The position numbers were made by a program, and so were the translations under genes. The notes beneath the pieces were generated by a model. The model was not told the origin of the DNA. It saw nothing but the letters and a program-made list of their open reading frames with translations, and did no database searches. From Verrucomicrobiia bacterium (GTDB lineage: Bacteria; Verrucomicrobiota; Verrucomicrobiia; Palsa-1439): DNA of 64,000 bases. The first letter of the stretch is position 1, and each line of letters starts with the position of its first letter. Below, in pieces: positions 9,761-17,771 of this stretch. Where the stretch lies: assembly GCA_035577545.1 (NCBI GenBank), contig DATLVI010000024.1, positions 1 to 64,000 on the forward strand. Direction: 5' to 3'.

Positions 9761-9923
9761 TGATTCCACGAAGGCCCTTTTGGCCGGGCTATTCCTCTTT
9801 TTGAGATTTCCCACCCCTGTCGAATCACAAAGTTTCCTCGATTTTGCGCCATAAAATCGAGGTTGGCATACCCACTGCTATCTAGCCTGTCAGTCAGGCG
9901 TTCCGCAGAGGCAGGATTGAAAG

Positions 9924-10307
9924 ATGAGCGAGACCAATAAACAAGACATCTACCGCGTGCTGATAGTGGATGAGGACGCCGCCATGCGCGAACTGCTCGC
10001 GGGATTGCTTCGCGCACCGAACCGCAGCGTGGAAGTGCGCGATGGCGCACGCACCGCGTTGGAGTTTCTACAGCACAACCCCATTGATGTCGCGTTTGTC
10101 GATGCGGCGTTGACGGGCGCATCTGCGCAACATCTGGCGGATAAAATGAAGAAGCTCTGCCCGCACGCGCAGGTCGTCGTCTGCGCCGGCCGTTTGTCAC
10201 AACCATGGGACAACGCCGGGCGCATCCGCAAGGGTGAGCGTGTCCTGCGGCAACCATTCAATTTTGGCGAAGCTCTCGAGCTCGCCGATTCGTGTAAGAC
10301 AGAGTGA
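9924..10307 (+). CDS. Stand-alone response-regulator receiver domain
   Basis: 127 residues comprising one receiver domain and no output domain. The acidic cluster is VDEDA (about 15-19) and the phospho-acceptor aspartate is in VAFVDAALTG (D60). The usual switch Thr/Ser region reads VVVCAGR, and the conserved Lys before Pro is replaced by Gln (VLRQPF), so phosphorylation-coupled switching may be altered. The short stand-alone form resembles CheY-type or phosphorelay receivers; no histidine kinase is nearby. The gene sits alone between the permease and the tmRNA gene. Confidence 0.8.
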   Translation: MSETNKQDIYRVLIVDEDAAMRELLAGLLRAPNRSVEVRDGARTALEFLQHNPIDVAFVDAALTGASAQHLADKMKKLCPHAQVVVCAGRLSQPWDNAGRIRKGERVLRQPFNFGEALELADSCKTE

Positions 10308-10656
10308 AGATGAACTCGATCTCGATTACGGCGCTGGATCTAGGGTTGGCTGTGAAGCAGGCTGCACGGGATGTGCAGGAAAAACCGTTCATAGCGGACC
10401 AGCGCCTTTTTCTTTGGGACATCGCCGAAAGCCCGCGAAGCTTCGGACTGTCCGCTCGCGACGGGTTGAGAGTCAACTGTTCGAATCCCCCCAACGCCAT
10501 CAAGGTCGGCGCCTCCTCCGACCGAAGAACAGCTTGATCTCTCAACCCGCGCGCGCGGCAGCTCTTCCGCCGCCGCGCCGAGACCGCGCCACCGCCCGCT
10601 TGCTTTTCCACCTGTTTACGTTATATTCGCTTCGCCATCACACGGCACATTCTCAT
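10308..10656. other. Intergenic stretch with no convincing gene
   Basis: 349 bp between the receiver-domain gene and tmRNA. Short open frames exist on both strands (for example plus 10304-10537 and minus 10258-10611), but none has a recognisable domain, start context or family likeness. A GTTCGAATCC string near 10479 looks like a tRNA T-loop, but its flanking arms do not pair. The promoter of ssrA must lie at the right end; a TTATAT (10621-10626) in a short AT-rich patch is a possible -10. Confidence 0.5.
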
Positions 10657-11011
10657 GGGGGCGAAACGGTCTCGACTTTGTGGGGTGAGCGTGAGCGGCA
10701 TGCCGAGGTTGTCGGGAGGCCTCGTTAAACACCTGACAAAAACATAACTGCGAATCACGAACTCGCACTCGCGGCTTAATTGTCCGCGACGTTCCGCCTG
10801 CGACACCTGCTAGTGGGGTCGGAACGACGATAGCAGGTTAGTCTGTGGATGTTGTCTTCGGGTCCATGGATGAAACTATAACCGGGGGCTGGCGCGGCGG
10901 GTGGCCTGTCCATTGGCAGCACGCCGGGCGAGACTTAAAGATGGAATAAGCATGTAGTCACTTGCGTGCGCTTTGCAGAGGACGTGGGTTCAACTCCCAC
11001 CGCCTCCACCA
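10657..11011 (+). ncRNA. ssrA: Transfer-messenger RNA (tmRNA)
   Basis: tmRNA rescues stalled ribosomes and tags the truncated protein for proteolysis. The 5' end GGGGGCG (10657-10663) pairs with CGCCTCC (11001-11007) as the 7-bp acceptor stem, followed by discriminator A and an encoded CCA (11009-11011). The T arm is GTGGG-TTCAACT-CCCAC (10984-11000). The conserved TAAGCATGTAG block is present just upstream. The tag reading frame begins at GCG 10750 and reads ANHELALAA then TAA (10777-10779), ending in the expected small hydrophobic protease signal LAA. Length 355 nt is normal for a one-piece tmRNA. Confidence 0.96.
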
Positions 11012-11028
11012 TTTTAGAAGTTGCAAAG

Positions 11029-11058
11029 AGCCGCCTGCAAAGGCAGCGGGGGCTTTTT
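11029..11058 (+). terminator. Probable intrinsic terminator of ssrA
   Basis: An imperfect hairpin (outer AGCC/GGCT, inner CTGC/GCAG) followed by five T (11054-11058), 17 nt after the tmRNA CCA end. The stem is interrupted by an asymmetric internal loop, so strength is uncertain. It also lies just before the mtfA ATG. Confidence 0.6.
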
Positions 11059-11070
11059 AGGGACGCCGTT

Positions 11071-11862
11071 ATGTTCGAACGAAAGACCACGCGTCGCGCC
11101 CGACTTCAGGCACAGACATTCCCCGCATCGTGGCGGGCCATCCTCCAGCAAAACGTCTCCTATTACCAACGGCTCACTGCGTCCGAGCGGGAGGAATTGC
11201 AGGGTGATATCCAGGTGTTTATCGCGGAGAAGAACTTTGAGGGGTGCAGCGGGCTGGAAATTAACGACGAGATCAAGGTCACCATCGCCGCGTATGCTTG
11301 CATCCTGTTACTGAACCGCCGTCACGATTTTTATCCGCGCTTGCAATCCATCCTTGTGTATCCTGACGCTTATCCGGTTCCTGTAGTTCGACTCGTCCCG
11401 GGAAATATTGCAGTCGCGGGCCATGAAATGCGCGCCGGCGAATCCTGGCGGACCGGGGCGGTGGTACTATCGTGGAGCCATGTCCTGCGTCGACCGGCGG
11501 CGGTGCCTGACGGTCGGAATGTCGCACTCCATGAGTTCGCCCACCAGATCGACCAGGAGAATGGCTTCGTCGACGGAGCCCCGGACTTATCGACGAGTTC
11601 CCAATATGCCGCCTGGGCTCGCGTTCTCGGAAGCGAGTTTGCGACCTTGTCCCAACAAACCGTCGCCGATCAGCCGACCCTCATCGATAAGTATGGCGCA
11701 ACCGAACCAGCCGAATTTTTCGCCGTCGTCACGGAGTATTTCTTTGAGAAGCCGTTGGAACTCTGGCAGCGACATCCCGAGCTTTACGAGGAGTTGAGAC
11801 GCTTCTATCGTCAGAACCCTGCTAGTACGGACGTTGTTGAATCGCCATCAGGCCACGCCTGA
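11071..11862 (+). CDS. mtfA: MtfA-type zinc-dependent peptidase
   Basis: 263 residues from the ATG at 11071. The open frame can be read back to 10966, but that part is tmRNA sequence, so the longer start is wrong. The zinc site HEFAHQID (about residues 151-158) with the following GAPDLS and the later EPAEFFAVVTEYFFEKP are the family pattern of MtfA (DUF980), a soluble gluzincin related to the anthrax lethal factor fold. In E. coli MtfA binds the glucose repressor Mlc; whether that role holds here is unknown as no Mlc is seen. It ends near a hairpin shared with a convergent small gene. Confidence 0.9.
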   Translation: MFERKTTRRARLQAQTFPASWRAILQQNVSYYQRLTASEREELQGDIQVFIAEKNFEGCSGLEINDEIKVTIAAYACILLLNRRHDFYPRLQSILVYPDAYPVPVVRLVPGNIAVAGHEMRAGESWRTGAVVLSWSHVLRRPAAVPDGRNVALHEFAHQIDQENGFVDGAPDLSTSSQYAAWARVLGSEFATLSQQTVADQPTLIDKYGATEPAEFFAVVTEYFFEKPLELWQRHPELYEELRRFYRQNPASTDVVESPSGHA

Positions 11863-11869
11863 AAATAAA

Positions 11870-11903
11870 GCACCCCAACGGTCACTCAGACCTGTTGGGG
11901 TGC
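11870..11903. terminator. Hairpin between convergent genes
   Basis: A perfect 10-bp stem GCACCCCAAC (11870-11879) / GTTGGGGTGC (11894-11903) with a 14-nt loop, placed between the mtfA stop and the minus-strand gene ending at 11934. It lacks a T-run on either strand, so it may stabilise 3' ends rather than act as a classical terminator. Confidence 0.55.
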
Positions 11904-11933
11904 CTGGAACGACCGTCGTTGTTTACGCAAGGC

Positions 11934-12170
11934 TTACTTTCGCTTCTGTGCTGCCTTGATCTTCGCCCAGCGAGCGCGTTGTGCCGCGGCGATTCTTTCG
12001 CGGGCGGCTGCCGAAAACTTTGGCTTGCGACGGGTCACCAACCTGGTAGCCGTTGTTCCTCCATCGAGGAACGAAAGTGCCTTGAGAGCAAGGTTGAGCT
12101 TTTCAAGTTCCTGCTCCGTGCGTTTGCGCTGAATCTGCAACTGCTGAACAACTTGGTTGATGCTGGACAT
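11934..12170 (-). CDS. Small basic coiled-coil protein with RARWAK tail, unknown function
   Basis: 78 residues, preceded by a good ribosome site (GGAGG 5 nt before the ATG). The N-terminal half (residues 1-35, VVQQLQIQRKRTEQELEKLN) should form a coiled coil. The C-terminal tail is very basic and Ala-rich: ARERIAAAQRARWAKIKAAQ. The RxRWAKxKA tail recurs in many small proteins of Acidobacteria and Verrucomicrobia and resembles nucleic-acid-binding H1/AT-hook-like tails; this is recollection of the pattern, not a family hit. A DNA- or RNA-binding role is an inference. Confidence 0.78.
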   Translation of the reverse strand: MSSINQVVQQLQIQRKRTEQELEKLNLALKALSFLDGGTTATRLVTRRKPKFSAAARERIAAAQRARWAKIKAAQKRK

Positions 12171-12294
12171 GATCCTCCGGGATTGGTTATTGCTTGTTTA
12201 CATACTCACGCTGCCCAGCACCGTAGCAAAGTCGTAACATTACTTCAACTACTTCAAATGGCGACGGGTATAAGGATGAGCTTGGTGAAGGTGT

Positions 12295-12322
12295 TTGATT
12301 TCATCTACAACGGGCCTATAAT
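12295..12322 (+). promoter_or_regulatory. Candidate sigma-70 promoter of the lipoprotein gene at 12375
   Basis: TTGATT (12295-12300), 16-nt spacer, and a perfect TATAAT (12317-12322). The predicted start of transcription is about 45 nt upstream of the ATG at 12375. Confidence 0.65.
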
Positions 12323-12374
12323 ACGGGTGATGGAAGTTGGGAATACAGGGGATCCAGCAAAGGAATACTGCGCG

Positions 12375-12713
12375 ATGAATAAGCTGATTTTATTGATGAT
12401 GGCCGGCGGGGTGACGCTTATGGGAATCGGCTGCGAGACACCGCATCACCGGCCACCACCACCGCCACCTCCTCCCCAGTATCGTACCCAACCGATGGGC
12501 TTGCCGGACATCAAAATGCTCGCCAAATCGGGCGTCAGCGACGAGGTCATCCTGAGTCAGATTCGCAACTCGCACAGCGTCTATCGCCTCGACGCCGCTG
12601 AGATTTTGGACTTGAAGGATGCCGGCGTAAGCGAGAAAGTGATCGACTTCATGATCAACACCCCCAGCTTGTATCGTCCCTCACGCCCTCCGCCACCCCA
12701 GCCGTCTTATTGA
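12375..12713 (+). CDS. Small proline-rich lipoprotein
   Basis: 112 residues from the ATG at 12375 (AAGGA about 11 nt upstream, consensus -10 further upstream). The N-terminus is a lipoprotein signal with the lipobox MGIGC (C20). Then comes a run of eight prolines, followed by two short helical repeats, DIKMLAKSGVSDEVILSQI and EILDLKDAGVSEKVIDFMI, each with the same L-x-x-x-G-V-S-[DE]-x-[VI]-I pattern, and a second proline-rich tail. The repeat is seen in exported proteins of PVC bacteria. Function unknown. A longer in-frame reading from 11895 exists but runs through the opposite-strand gene and has no start support. Confidence 0.8.
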   Translation: MNKLILLMMAGGVTLMGIGCETPHHRPPPPPPPPQYRTQPMGLPDIKMLAKSGVSDEVILSQIRNSHSVYRLDAAEILDLKDAGVSEKVIDFMINTPSLYRPSRPPPPQPSY

Positions 12714-12833
12714 AGAACAATTGCTTCCGAACGGCATAAAGACTGGTGAATCCAGCAGCACGTTCAGGCTTGCAGTTACGGCCAAAGAGCGTCAATCTGG
12801 CCTCTAGAGAAAGCCGCAACAGGCGAAGTGCCA

Positions 12834-13673
12834 ATGAACCGCATCACGCTTTTGGCTGCTATAAGCGTCCTCGTCACTGGTTGCTCTACGAACCGCTTCA
12901 GCCAGTTCTACCTCGATCGTTCAGCAACCGTTGCTTCCCGTTGCTTGCCCTACTCTGGCAAGACACAAATCATAGCTACGTCAGATCCTCTACGCGATAC
13001 GACGAATATGTTTCAAAGCGGCTACCTTCCAATCGGTGAGTCCGGCTTTTGGTGCGTCGGCTGGACGGTCACCCAGCAGATGCTGGAAGAACAAGCCAAG
13101 AAAGTTAAAGCAGATGTAGTGCTTTACTTCACCAAGTACGAGGGTTCAGAGCAAGGGTATGCCGCTATTCCCCAATACCACCCCGGCACACCAGCGCCTA
13201 CGATCACGCAAAACGTGAACGTTTACGGCAACGGATACCAAGCCGAAGCGGGTGACGTTTTTGGACGAATGGCCGTGCAGACGATGCAGCAAAATCCGCC
13301 GCCCACAACAGGCACATACACCACAACCGTCGTTCCTGTTACTCGTCAGCGTTACACACATGCGGCTGGGTTTTGGCGCAAAGGGAAGCCTCCGATCTTT
13401 GGAGCTTACTTTATCAATCTCACACCCGAACTGAGGGAGAAGCTTCAAAAGAATACCGGGGTAGTCGTTGCGATACTCGTGAACGACTCCCCGGCGTTCC
13501 GCGCAAACATTCTCCCTGGCGACATCCTGACTAGAATTGACGATGTTGAGATTTCATCTACACAGGACTTTCAAGCGAAACTTCTACAATTTGCCGGCAA
13601 AAAGGCGACCCTGAGCATCCTGAGAAACGACGCGACTCTGACAATTCCAATTCAGATGAACGAAGCGAATTGA
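12834..13673 (+). CDS. PDZ-domain lipoprotein
   Basis: 279 residues from the ATG at 12834, which has GGCGAAG 5 nt upstream; a GTG at 12828 is also possible. The signal peptide ends in a lipobox (SVLVTGCSTN, C17 of this reading). The C-terminal 100 residues form a PDZ domain: GVVVAILVNDSPAFRANILPGDILTRIDDVEI with the last strand KKATLSILRNDATLTIPI. The middle part has the pattern ADVVLYFTKYEGS seen in other Verrucomicrobia PDZ lipoproteins. There is no protease domain, so an adaptor or scaffold role at a membrane is likely. It follows a second lipoprotein gene by 120 nt. Confidence 0.82.
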   Translation: MNRITLLAAISVLVTGCSTNRFSQFYLDRSATVASRCLPYSGKTQIIATSDPLRDTTNMFQSGYLPIGESGFWCVGWTVTQQMLEEQAKKVKADVVLYFTKYEGSEQGYAAIPQYHPGTPAPTITQNVNVYGNGYQAEAGDVFGRMAVQTMQQNPPPTTGTYTTTVVPVTRQRYTHAAGFWRKGKPPIFGAYFINLTPELREKLQKNTGVVVAILVNDSPAFRANILPGDILTRIDDVEISSTQDFQAKLLQFAGKKATLSILRNDATLTIPIQMNEAN

Positions 13674-13764
13674 AGCCTTGCCTTGATTCTTCGACAAATG
13701 CCGTATGAGCCGCATGGTCATGGGCCCTTCGATAATTAGCCGATAGGGAAGGGGACGAATACGA

Positions 13765-14199
13765 ATGTACCCAGAGGATGAATCCATAGCTCAAATCCTG
13801 ACGGATGTCGGCTTGATCTCACGTGCCGATCTGGCTCAGGCCAGGCAACAGGCGAAGGTTGCCGGGAAGGACGTCGTGCAAATACTGCTGGAGACGGGGA
13901 TGCTGACGGAGATGGACATTACAAAATCCCTTGCGAGCCAATTCGGCCTCGACACAGTGGACCTGAATAAATACGAAGTTTCCCAGGATGTTCTTGCGTT
14001 GGTTTCGCGCGATCTGGCCCGTCAATGGATGGTTCTTCCCATCTTCAAGCGTGGGAATCAACTGACCGTCGCCATCGCCAATCCGTTGAACATGGAGGCA
14101 GTGGATAAACTGGGTGAATCGCTGTCGCTGACCATCCAGCCGGTGGTGTCCTGTCTCTCTGATATCGAAGCGGCGGTGGATCGGTATTATGGCCGCTGA
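13765..14199 (+). CDS. Stand-alone MshEN (GspE/PilB N-terminal) domain protein
   Basis: 144 residues resembling only the N-terminal regulatory domain of type II secretion / type IV pilus ATPases: QILTDVGLISRADLAQA, then GKDVVQILLETGMLTEMDIT and a second half RQWMVLPIFKRGNQLTVAIANPLN. In GspE, PilB and MshE this region binds the platform protein and often cyclic di-GMP (typical RLGxxL...L motifs). The ATPase core is absent here and no break is visible, so this is a separate small gene and not a remnant. AGGGGA lies about 10 nt upstream. With the two pseudopilins in this window, a link to a pilus or secretion system is plausible. Confidence 0.8.
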   Translation: MYPEDESIAQILTDVGLISRADLAQARQQAKVAGKDVVQILLETGMLTEMDITKSLASQFGLDTVDLNKYEVSQDVLALVSRDLARQWMVLPIFKRGNQLTVAIANPLNMEAVDKLGESLSLTIQPVVSCLSDIEAAVDRYYGR

Positions 14200-14283
14200 G
14201 AATTTGGCAGCCATTTTTTGTTTTTGCGCTCCAGCAAGATTTGCATTGATTTTATAGTCTGTTTGCACGAGACGTTAGGGCGC

Positions 14284-15321
14284 ATGAGGTGGTTGGCGGT
14301 TTTCTTCACAGTCGGATTCTGCTTTGCCCTGTCGGTCGCTGCCTTGGCAGCGGACCCAGGGCCGGTCGAGTCTCTCAAGGGCTTTAGCGATTTCCAGCAG
14401 GTTGATCTCACCCGTCTGTCAAGCGGGGACGTCCTTTCAGAGCGCGGTTCGTTGATGGATTTCCCCAACGGGATTTCATCGCAAACTTGTTTTTTTGTAC
14501 CGCTATCGGCGGAAGAAACAACGAAGCGATTGCAATCGTGGGACCCCTCACCACATGGCGAGTTGAAGGTTTTCGGGTTTCATGCGCTCCACACGCCGTG
14601 TGAGTTGGCGGATTTTCAGGGACTGGATCTTAAGACCAGCCAAAAGCCCGTTCGTTGGCTTCTAGATAAGATCATCGCTTCGACCCCCGCCAGGTCCGAC
14701 CTCAATCTGACGCATGCCGAGGCCCAGGAACTTGCTGGCTGTGTTCAGAAACGATCTGATCCGCAGAAGGTGTCAGGATGTATGGCCGCGCTCCTTTTGG
14801 GGCGCGCGTCGGCTTTCCAGCAAAAAGGGCTGGACGGAAGCGAACCCTATGACGTGGCGGGAGAATCCGTTTCGCCCGCCCTTCAGTTACGCACCATGTT
14901 GCGCGAACAACTCGAGATCGCCCATGAGTTTTCGCCTATCCTGAAGAAAACCGGGTTGTTGGTAAGCGAGACAACACCCTCGCTGACCCCATTTTACTAC
15001 TGGACTCTTTTCGACGCTGACTACCATGGGACGATCACTTTGGGGGCCATATATCAGTTGGCGGTTGGTGATCATTTCCAACTCGTGGATATGGAGTACT
15101 ACGTCAGCGGCAACTACTACACCTCGGTCACGCTTTTTGAAGTCTGGCCGGTGCAAGTCGGTAAGAAGTCCGGGGCGCTTGTGTGGCGCGGTGACTTTTT
15201 TGCCGCGCCGATGCTCGCCTTCACCAAGGGAACCGAGCGTATTGCTTACGGTGCGCTTATGCTCCAGGACATCAAGAAGGAGATTCACTGTTTCCAAGAC
15301 GAGGCGAAGGCCAGGCGATGA
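14284..15321 (+). CDS. Exported protein of unknown function
   Basis: 345 residues from the ATG at 14284; an earlier in-frame ATG at 14218 would bury the signal peptide. Signal peptide MRWLAVFFTVGFCFALSVAALA, with cleavage after A-L-A. No domain is recognised. The C-terminal half has alternating aromatic segments (FYYWTLFDADYHG, LVDMEYYVSGNYYTSVTLFEVWPV) that suggest a beta-rich fold. Its stop codon overlaps the start of the outer-membrane protein gene (ATGA), so the two are translated together and probably act together at the envelope. No further function can be given. Confidence 0.75.
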   Translation: MRWLAVFFTVGFCFALSVAALAADPGPVESLKGFSDFQQVDLTRLSSGDVLSERGSLMDFPNGISSQTCFFVPLSAEETTKRLQSWDPSPHGELKVFGFHALHTPCELADFQGLDLKTSQKPVRWLLDKIIASTPARSDLNLTHAEAQELAGCVQKRSDPQKVSGCMAALLLGRASAFQQKGLDGSEPYDVAGESVSPALQLRTMLREQLEIAHEFSPILKKTGLLVSETTPSLTPFYYWTLFDADYHGTITLGAIYQLAVGDHFQLVDMEYYVSGNYYTSVTLFEVWPVQVGKKSGALVWRGDFFAAPMLAFTKGTERIAYGALMLQDIKKEIHCFQDEAKARR

Positions 15322-16193
15322 AACCAGGACTGATCACCGCCCTCGCCCTGCTACTGTCGAGTGCCTCTGTCCGGGGGGCCAATTCGATGAGTATCTCCGA
15401 GGAACTGGATGCCGAGTATGCCTACGTCGGCGGTACGGGCACGCGCGGCGGCGGCGTGAATGTCGGTTCGGTCGACGAACACAGCGCCGACCTTAAATAC
15501 GTCGTTTCCCCACAGCTTAATAAAGATTTGCTGTTGCGGGTTGGGTTCGAGTGGCAACGCTTCTCCTTCGGTGTGCCTGACCATGCACCCCTGCCCAGCG
15601 CTCTGCAACAGGCGAGCCTGGTGCTGGGGTTCGACTATCAGCTTGCGGACGAATGGCTGATGCGCGTGGAAGTGCAACCTGGCGTTTACAGCGATTTCCG
15701 GGACATAACGTTCCGCGATGTGGACGCGCCGCTGGTCATCGGCGGGGTATATTTGGCCAGCCCCGATTTGCAGTGGATGTTGGGATTGAGAGTTGACGCG
15801 CGCACGCAGTACCCCGTTTTGCCGGCAGCCGGCGTCCGTTGGAAGTTTTCCGAGGAATGGACGCTGGACTTCATGCTGCCAAAGCCGCGGCTGGAATACG
15901 ACGTGAACGACAAGCTCCAACTCTACCTCGGCGCGGAAATCCAGGCGGGAACGTTCGCGGTGGGACAGAATTTTGGCACTCCGCGCGGCCAGCCACATTT
16001 GGACAACGCCATCGTGGACTATCTGGAGGTTCACGTCGGTTCCGGCTGCTCGTGGAAGATAGCACCAACCGTTACGATTGAAGCGGAAGCGGGCTTGATG
16101 CCCTACCGCAGTTTCGATTTCTTTGCTCCGGACATCGTCTTTCGGAGCCACAATGCTCCCTACGGGCAGATCGCCTGCCACGCCCGGTTTTAA
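15318..16193 (+). CDS. Outer-membrane beta-barrel protein (DUF6268-like)
   Basis: 291 residues with a signal peptide (cleavage near SVRG-AN). The mature part is made of amphipathic strands about ten residues long (LLLRVGFEWQRFSF, LVLGFDYQLADEWLMRVEVQPG, WMLGLRVDARTQYPVLPAAGVRWKF) and ends in a C-terminal phenylalanine (CHARF), the signal recognised by BamA. The general pattern, with FMLPKPRLEYDVNDKLQLYLG, matches DUF6268-type barrel proteins as far as can be judged by eye. It overlaps the upstream gene by 4 bp (ATGA). The ligand is unknown. Confidence 0.8.
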   Translation: MKPGLITALALLLSSASVRGANSMSISEELDAEYAYVGGTGTRGGGVNVGSVDEHSADLKYVVSPQLNKDLLLRVGFEWQRFSFGVPDHAPLPSALQQASLVLGFDYQLADEWLMRVEVQPGVYSDFRDITFRDVDAPLVIGGVYLASPDLQWMLGLRVDARTQYPVLPAAGVRWKFSEEWTLDFMLPKPRLEYDVNDKLQLYLGAEIQAGTFAVGQNFGTPRGQPHLDNAIVDYLEVHVGSGCSWKIAPTVTIEAEAGLMPYRSFDFFAPDIVFRSHNAPYGQIACHARF

Positions 16194-16213
16194 AAAGCGT
16201 TGTGCAAAGGAAA

Positions 16214-16292
16214 GAGCGCGACCGACAATTGATCCACCGAGTCGTGAACGCAGGCTTGTTATTGTTGGCCCGCTATTTGAACGGTCGCGCTC
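16214..16292. repeat. 11-bp inverted repeat between convergent genes
   Basis: GAGCGCGACCG (16214-16224) and its exact complement CGGTCGCGCTC (16282-16292) are separated by 57 nt, in the 120-bp gap between the outer-membrane protein gene and a minus-strand gene. It could form a long hairpin in either transcript; no T-run is present. Confidence 0.6.
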
Positions 16293-16313
16293 CTGAAACC
16301 AATCCAACCCGCG

Positions 16314-17717
16314 CTACGGGAGCTGTCTGGCCCGATAGTAACGCGCCGGCAAATTGGTCGCCCCACCGACATCAACGTAATTCGTTTGCGGAGTCCCGCC
16401 CGGCAACAAGATCGTGGGGCTGACGTCCGTGAAAGCGTTCGTGGAATAACGACCATCCGGCCCCGCGGTCACCGCCTGGAGCGCATACCTCTTTCCGCCC
16501 GTGGTGGACCACGCGATATTCATATCATTACCCGCCTTGACCACCGACAGATTGCGAAAGGCAACCGGGGCGAATGCAATGCCGCGGAAAGTCGTGTTTG
16601 TGCCTGCGGCCGCAATGATGGTTGGCGAACCCGAAGGCGCGACGTTGTACCCGGCCGTGTCGGTGAAGACGTACAGGAAGCCACCGCCGCCAGTGGTGGC
16701 GCCGCCGGAAGTGGCATACAAGACGACGCTGGTAGCGTTGCCGGACACTTCGAGGGCTCCGGTCAATCCATCGAAGCCCTTGGGGTTCACATCGTTTATC
16801 GTCATGGCGCCGTTAAAGACCCAGTTTGTGCCAACCAGGGAGTACTTGAAAACACCGGCCGCGTCGTTGTTCTCGCCATCCTCGGCATAGTAGAGCGTGT
16901 CAAGAGTGCTTCCGTTTTGCAGAGGTAGGAACACGAAATTGAACGGGCCGCCGGTGCCGCTTCCGGAAACGCCATTGCCGGGCGAGCCGTTTAGCGCAAC
17001 AATGGCTTGATTGGTGGTGGTCGGTAAACCAGTACCGACGGCGTAAATGCCGTTGGTTGTCTTGACGGTGCTGAGGTAAAGCTGACCGTCGAAAATGCCG
17101 AGCCGCGCGACATTGAGTGGTTTGTTTGTGACACCGCCCGCGATAACGTTAAGCGTCGTGAAGTTGTTGCTGCCCAAGGTGGTGTAGCCGACACCGGCGC
17201 CAAAGCCTGCGCCCGCACCGCCAATCCAGATATTAATCCCGTCCGTACTCACGACACTGCGGGGATTATTGCCGGTCGCCCAATTCGAGAGGATTGTCGA
17301 AGTGTCGATATTGCCGTTGAAATCCGCGCGACCCACAACCCGTGGCACGATGGTTGATAAAGAGCTTGCCAGCGAGGTGCCGCTATAGGAGAGGTTGGTG
17401 GCGTAGCCCTGTAGCAACAGGTACTGTCCGTCTGCCGAAAGTGAAAGTCCGCCCTCGGAGGTCGCCACCCCGCTGGAGACGAATGGGTAATTGCCACCGG
17501 ATTGCGTGACAGGCAACTGAATCGACTGCACCAGTGCCCCATTCGTGGCGTATTCATCCAGGAATACCACGCTGCCGGTGCTGGAGAGCAGACTTACACC
17601 ATCGCCGACGCGGTAGATCACAAGGTTTCCCCCGGTAAACGGGGCGGCCTGCGCGCTCACACCCATTCCGAGCATCAATGACGAAATTCCAACAATTCTT
17701 CGAATAATCTTATTCAC
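16314..17717 (-). CDS. Secreted protein with Verrucomicrobia-type C-terminal module
   Basis: 467 residues. Signal peptide cleaved at SAQA-AP. The main part looks like a propeller of repeated strands (LSLSADGQYLLLQGYATN, ILSNWATGNNPRSVVSTDG, NVARLGIFDGQLYLSTV). The last 85 residues are a small fibronectin-like module (NLSVVKAGNDMNIAWSTTGG ... ) ending in TNYVDVGGATNLPARYYRARQLP-like residues at the extreme C-terminus (quoted in part), a tail shared with four more secreted proteins here. No enzyme motif is seen. It is 54 nt downstream of the PEP-CTERM gene on the same strand. Confidence 0.8.
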   Translation of the reverse strand: MNKIIRRIVGISSLMLGMGVSAQAAPFTGGNLVIYRVGDGVSLLSSTGSVVFLDEYATNGALVQSIQLPVTQSGGNYPFVSSGVATSEGGLSLSADGQYLLLQGYATNLSYSGTSLASSLSTIVPRVVGRADFNGNIDTSTILSNWATGNNPRSVVSTDGINIWIGGAGAGFGAGVGYTTLGSNNFTTLNVIAGGVTNKPLNVARLGIFDGQLYLSTVKTTNGIYAVGTGLPTTTNQAIVALNGSPGNGVSGSGTGGPFNFVFLPLQNGSTLDTLYYAEDGENNDAAGVFKYSLVGTNWVFNGAMTINDVNPKGFDGLTGALEVSGNATSVVLYATSGGATTGGGGFLYVFTDTAGYNVAPSGSPTIIAAAGTNTTFRGIAFAPVAFRNLSVVKAGNDMNIAWSTTGGKRYALQAVTAGPDGRYSTNAFTDVSPTILLPGGTPQTNYVDVGGATNLPARYYRARQLP

Positions 17718-17771
17718 GTCGTTTTCCTTTTCGATGATTTGTATTTTCCAAGCTCGGCTCGTTGCGGCCCA

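Noticed and set aside
9766-9806. Possible terminator after the purine permease gene
   Set aside because: Two alternative four-base stems (GGCC/GGCC or GCCC/GGGC) are too short to decide, and the T-run is distant.
10470-10505. Possible tRNA 3' half (GTTCGAATCC followed by AACGCCA)
   Set aside because: The bases on the two sides of the T-loop do not form a stem and no matching D or anticodon arm is seen upstream.
10304-10537. Small plus-strand open frame of 77 codons after the receiver gene
   Set aside because: No family likeness, poor start context, and overlaps the preceding stop; likely a chance frame.
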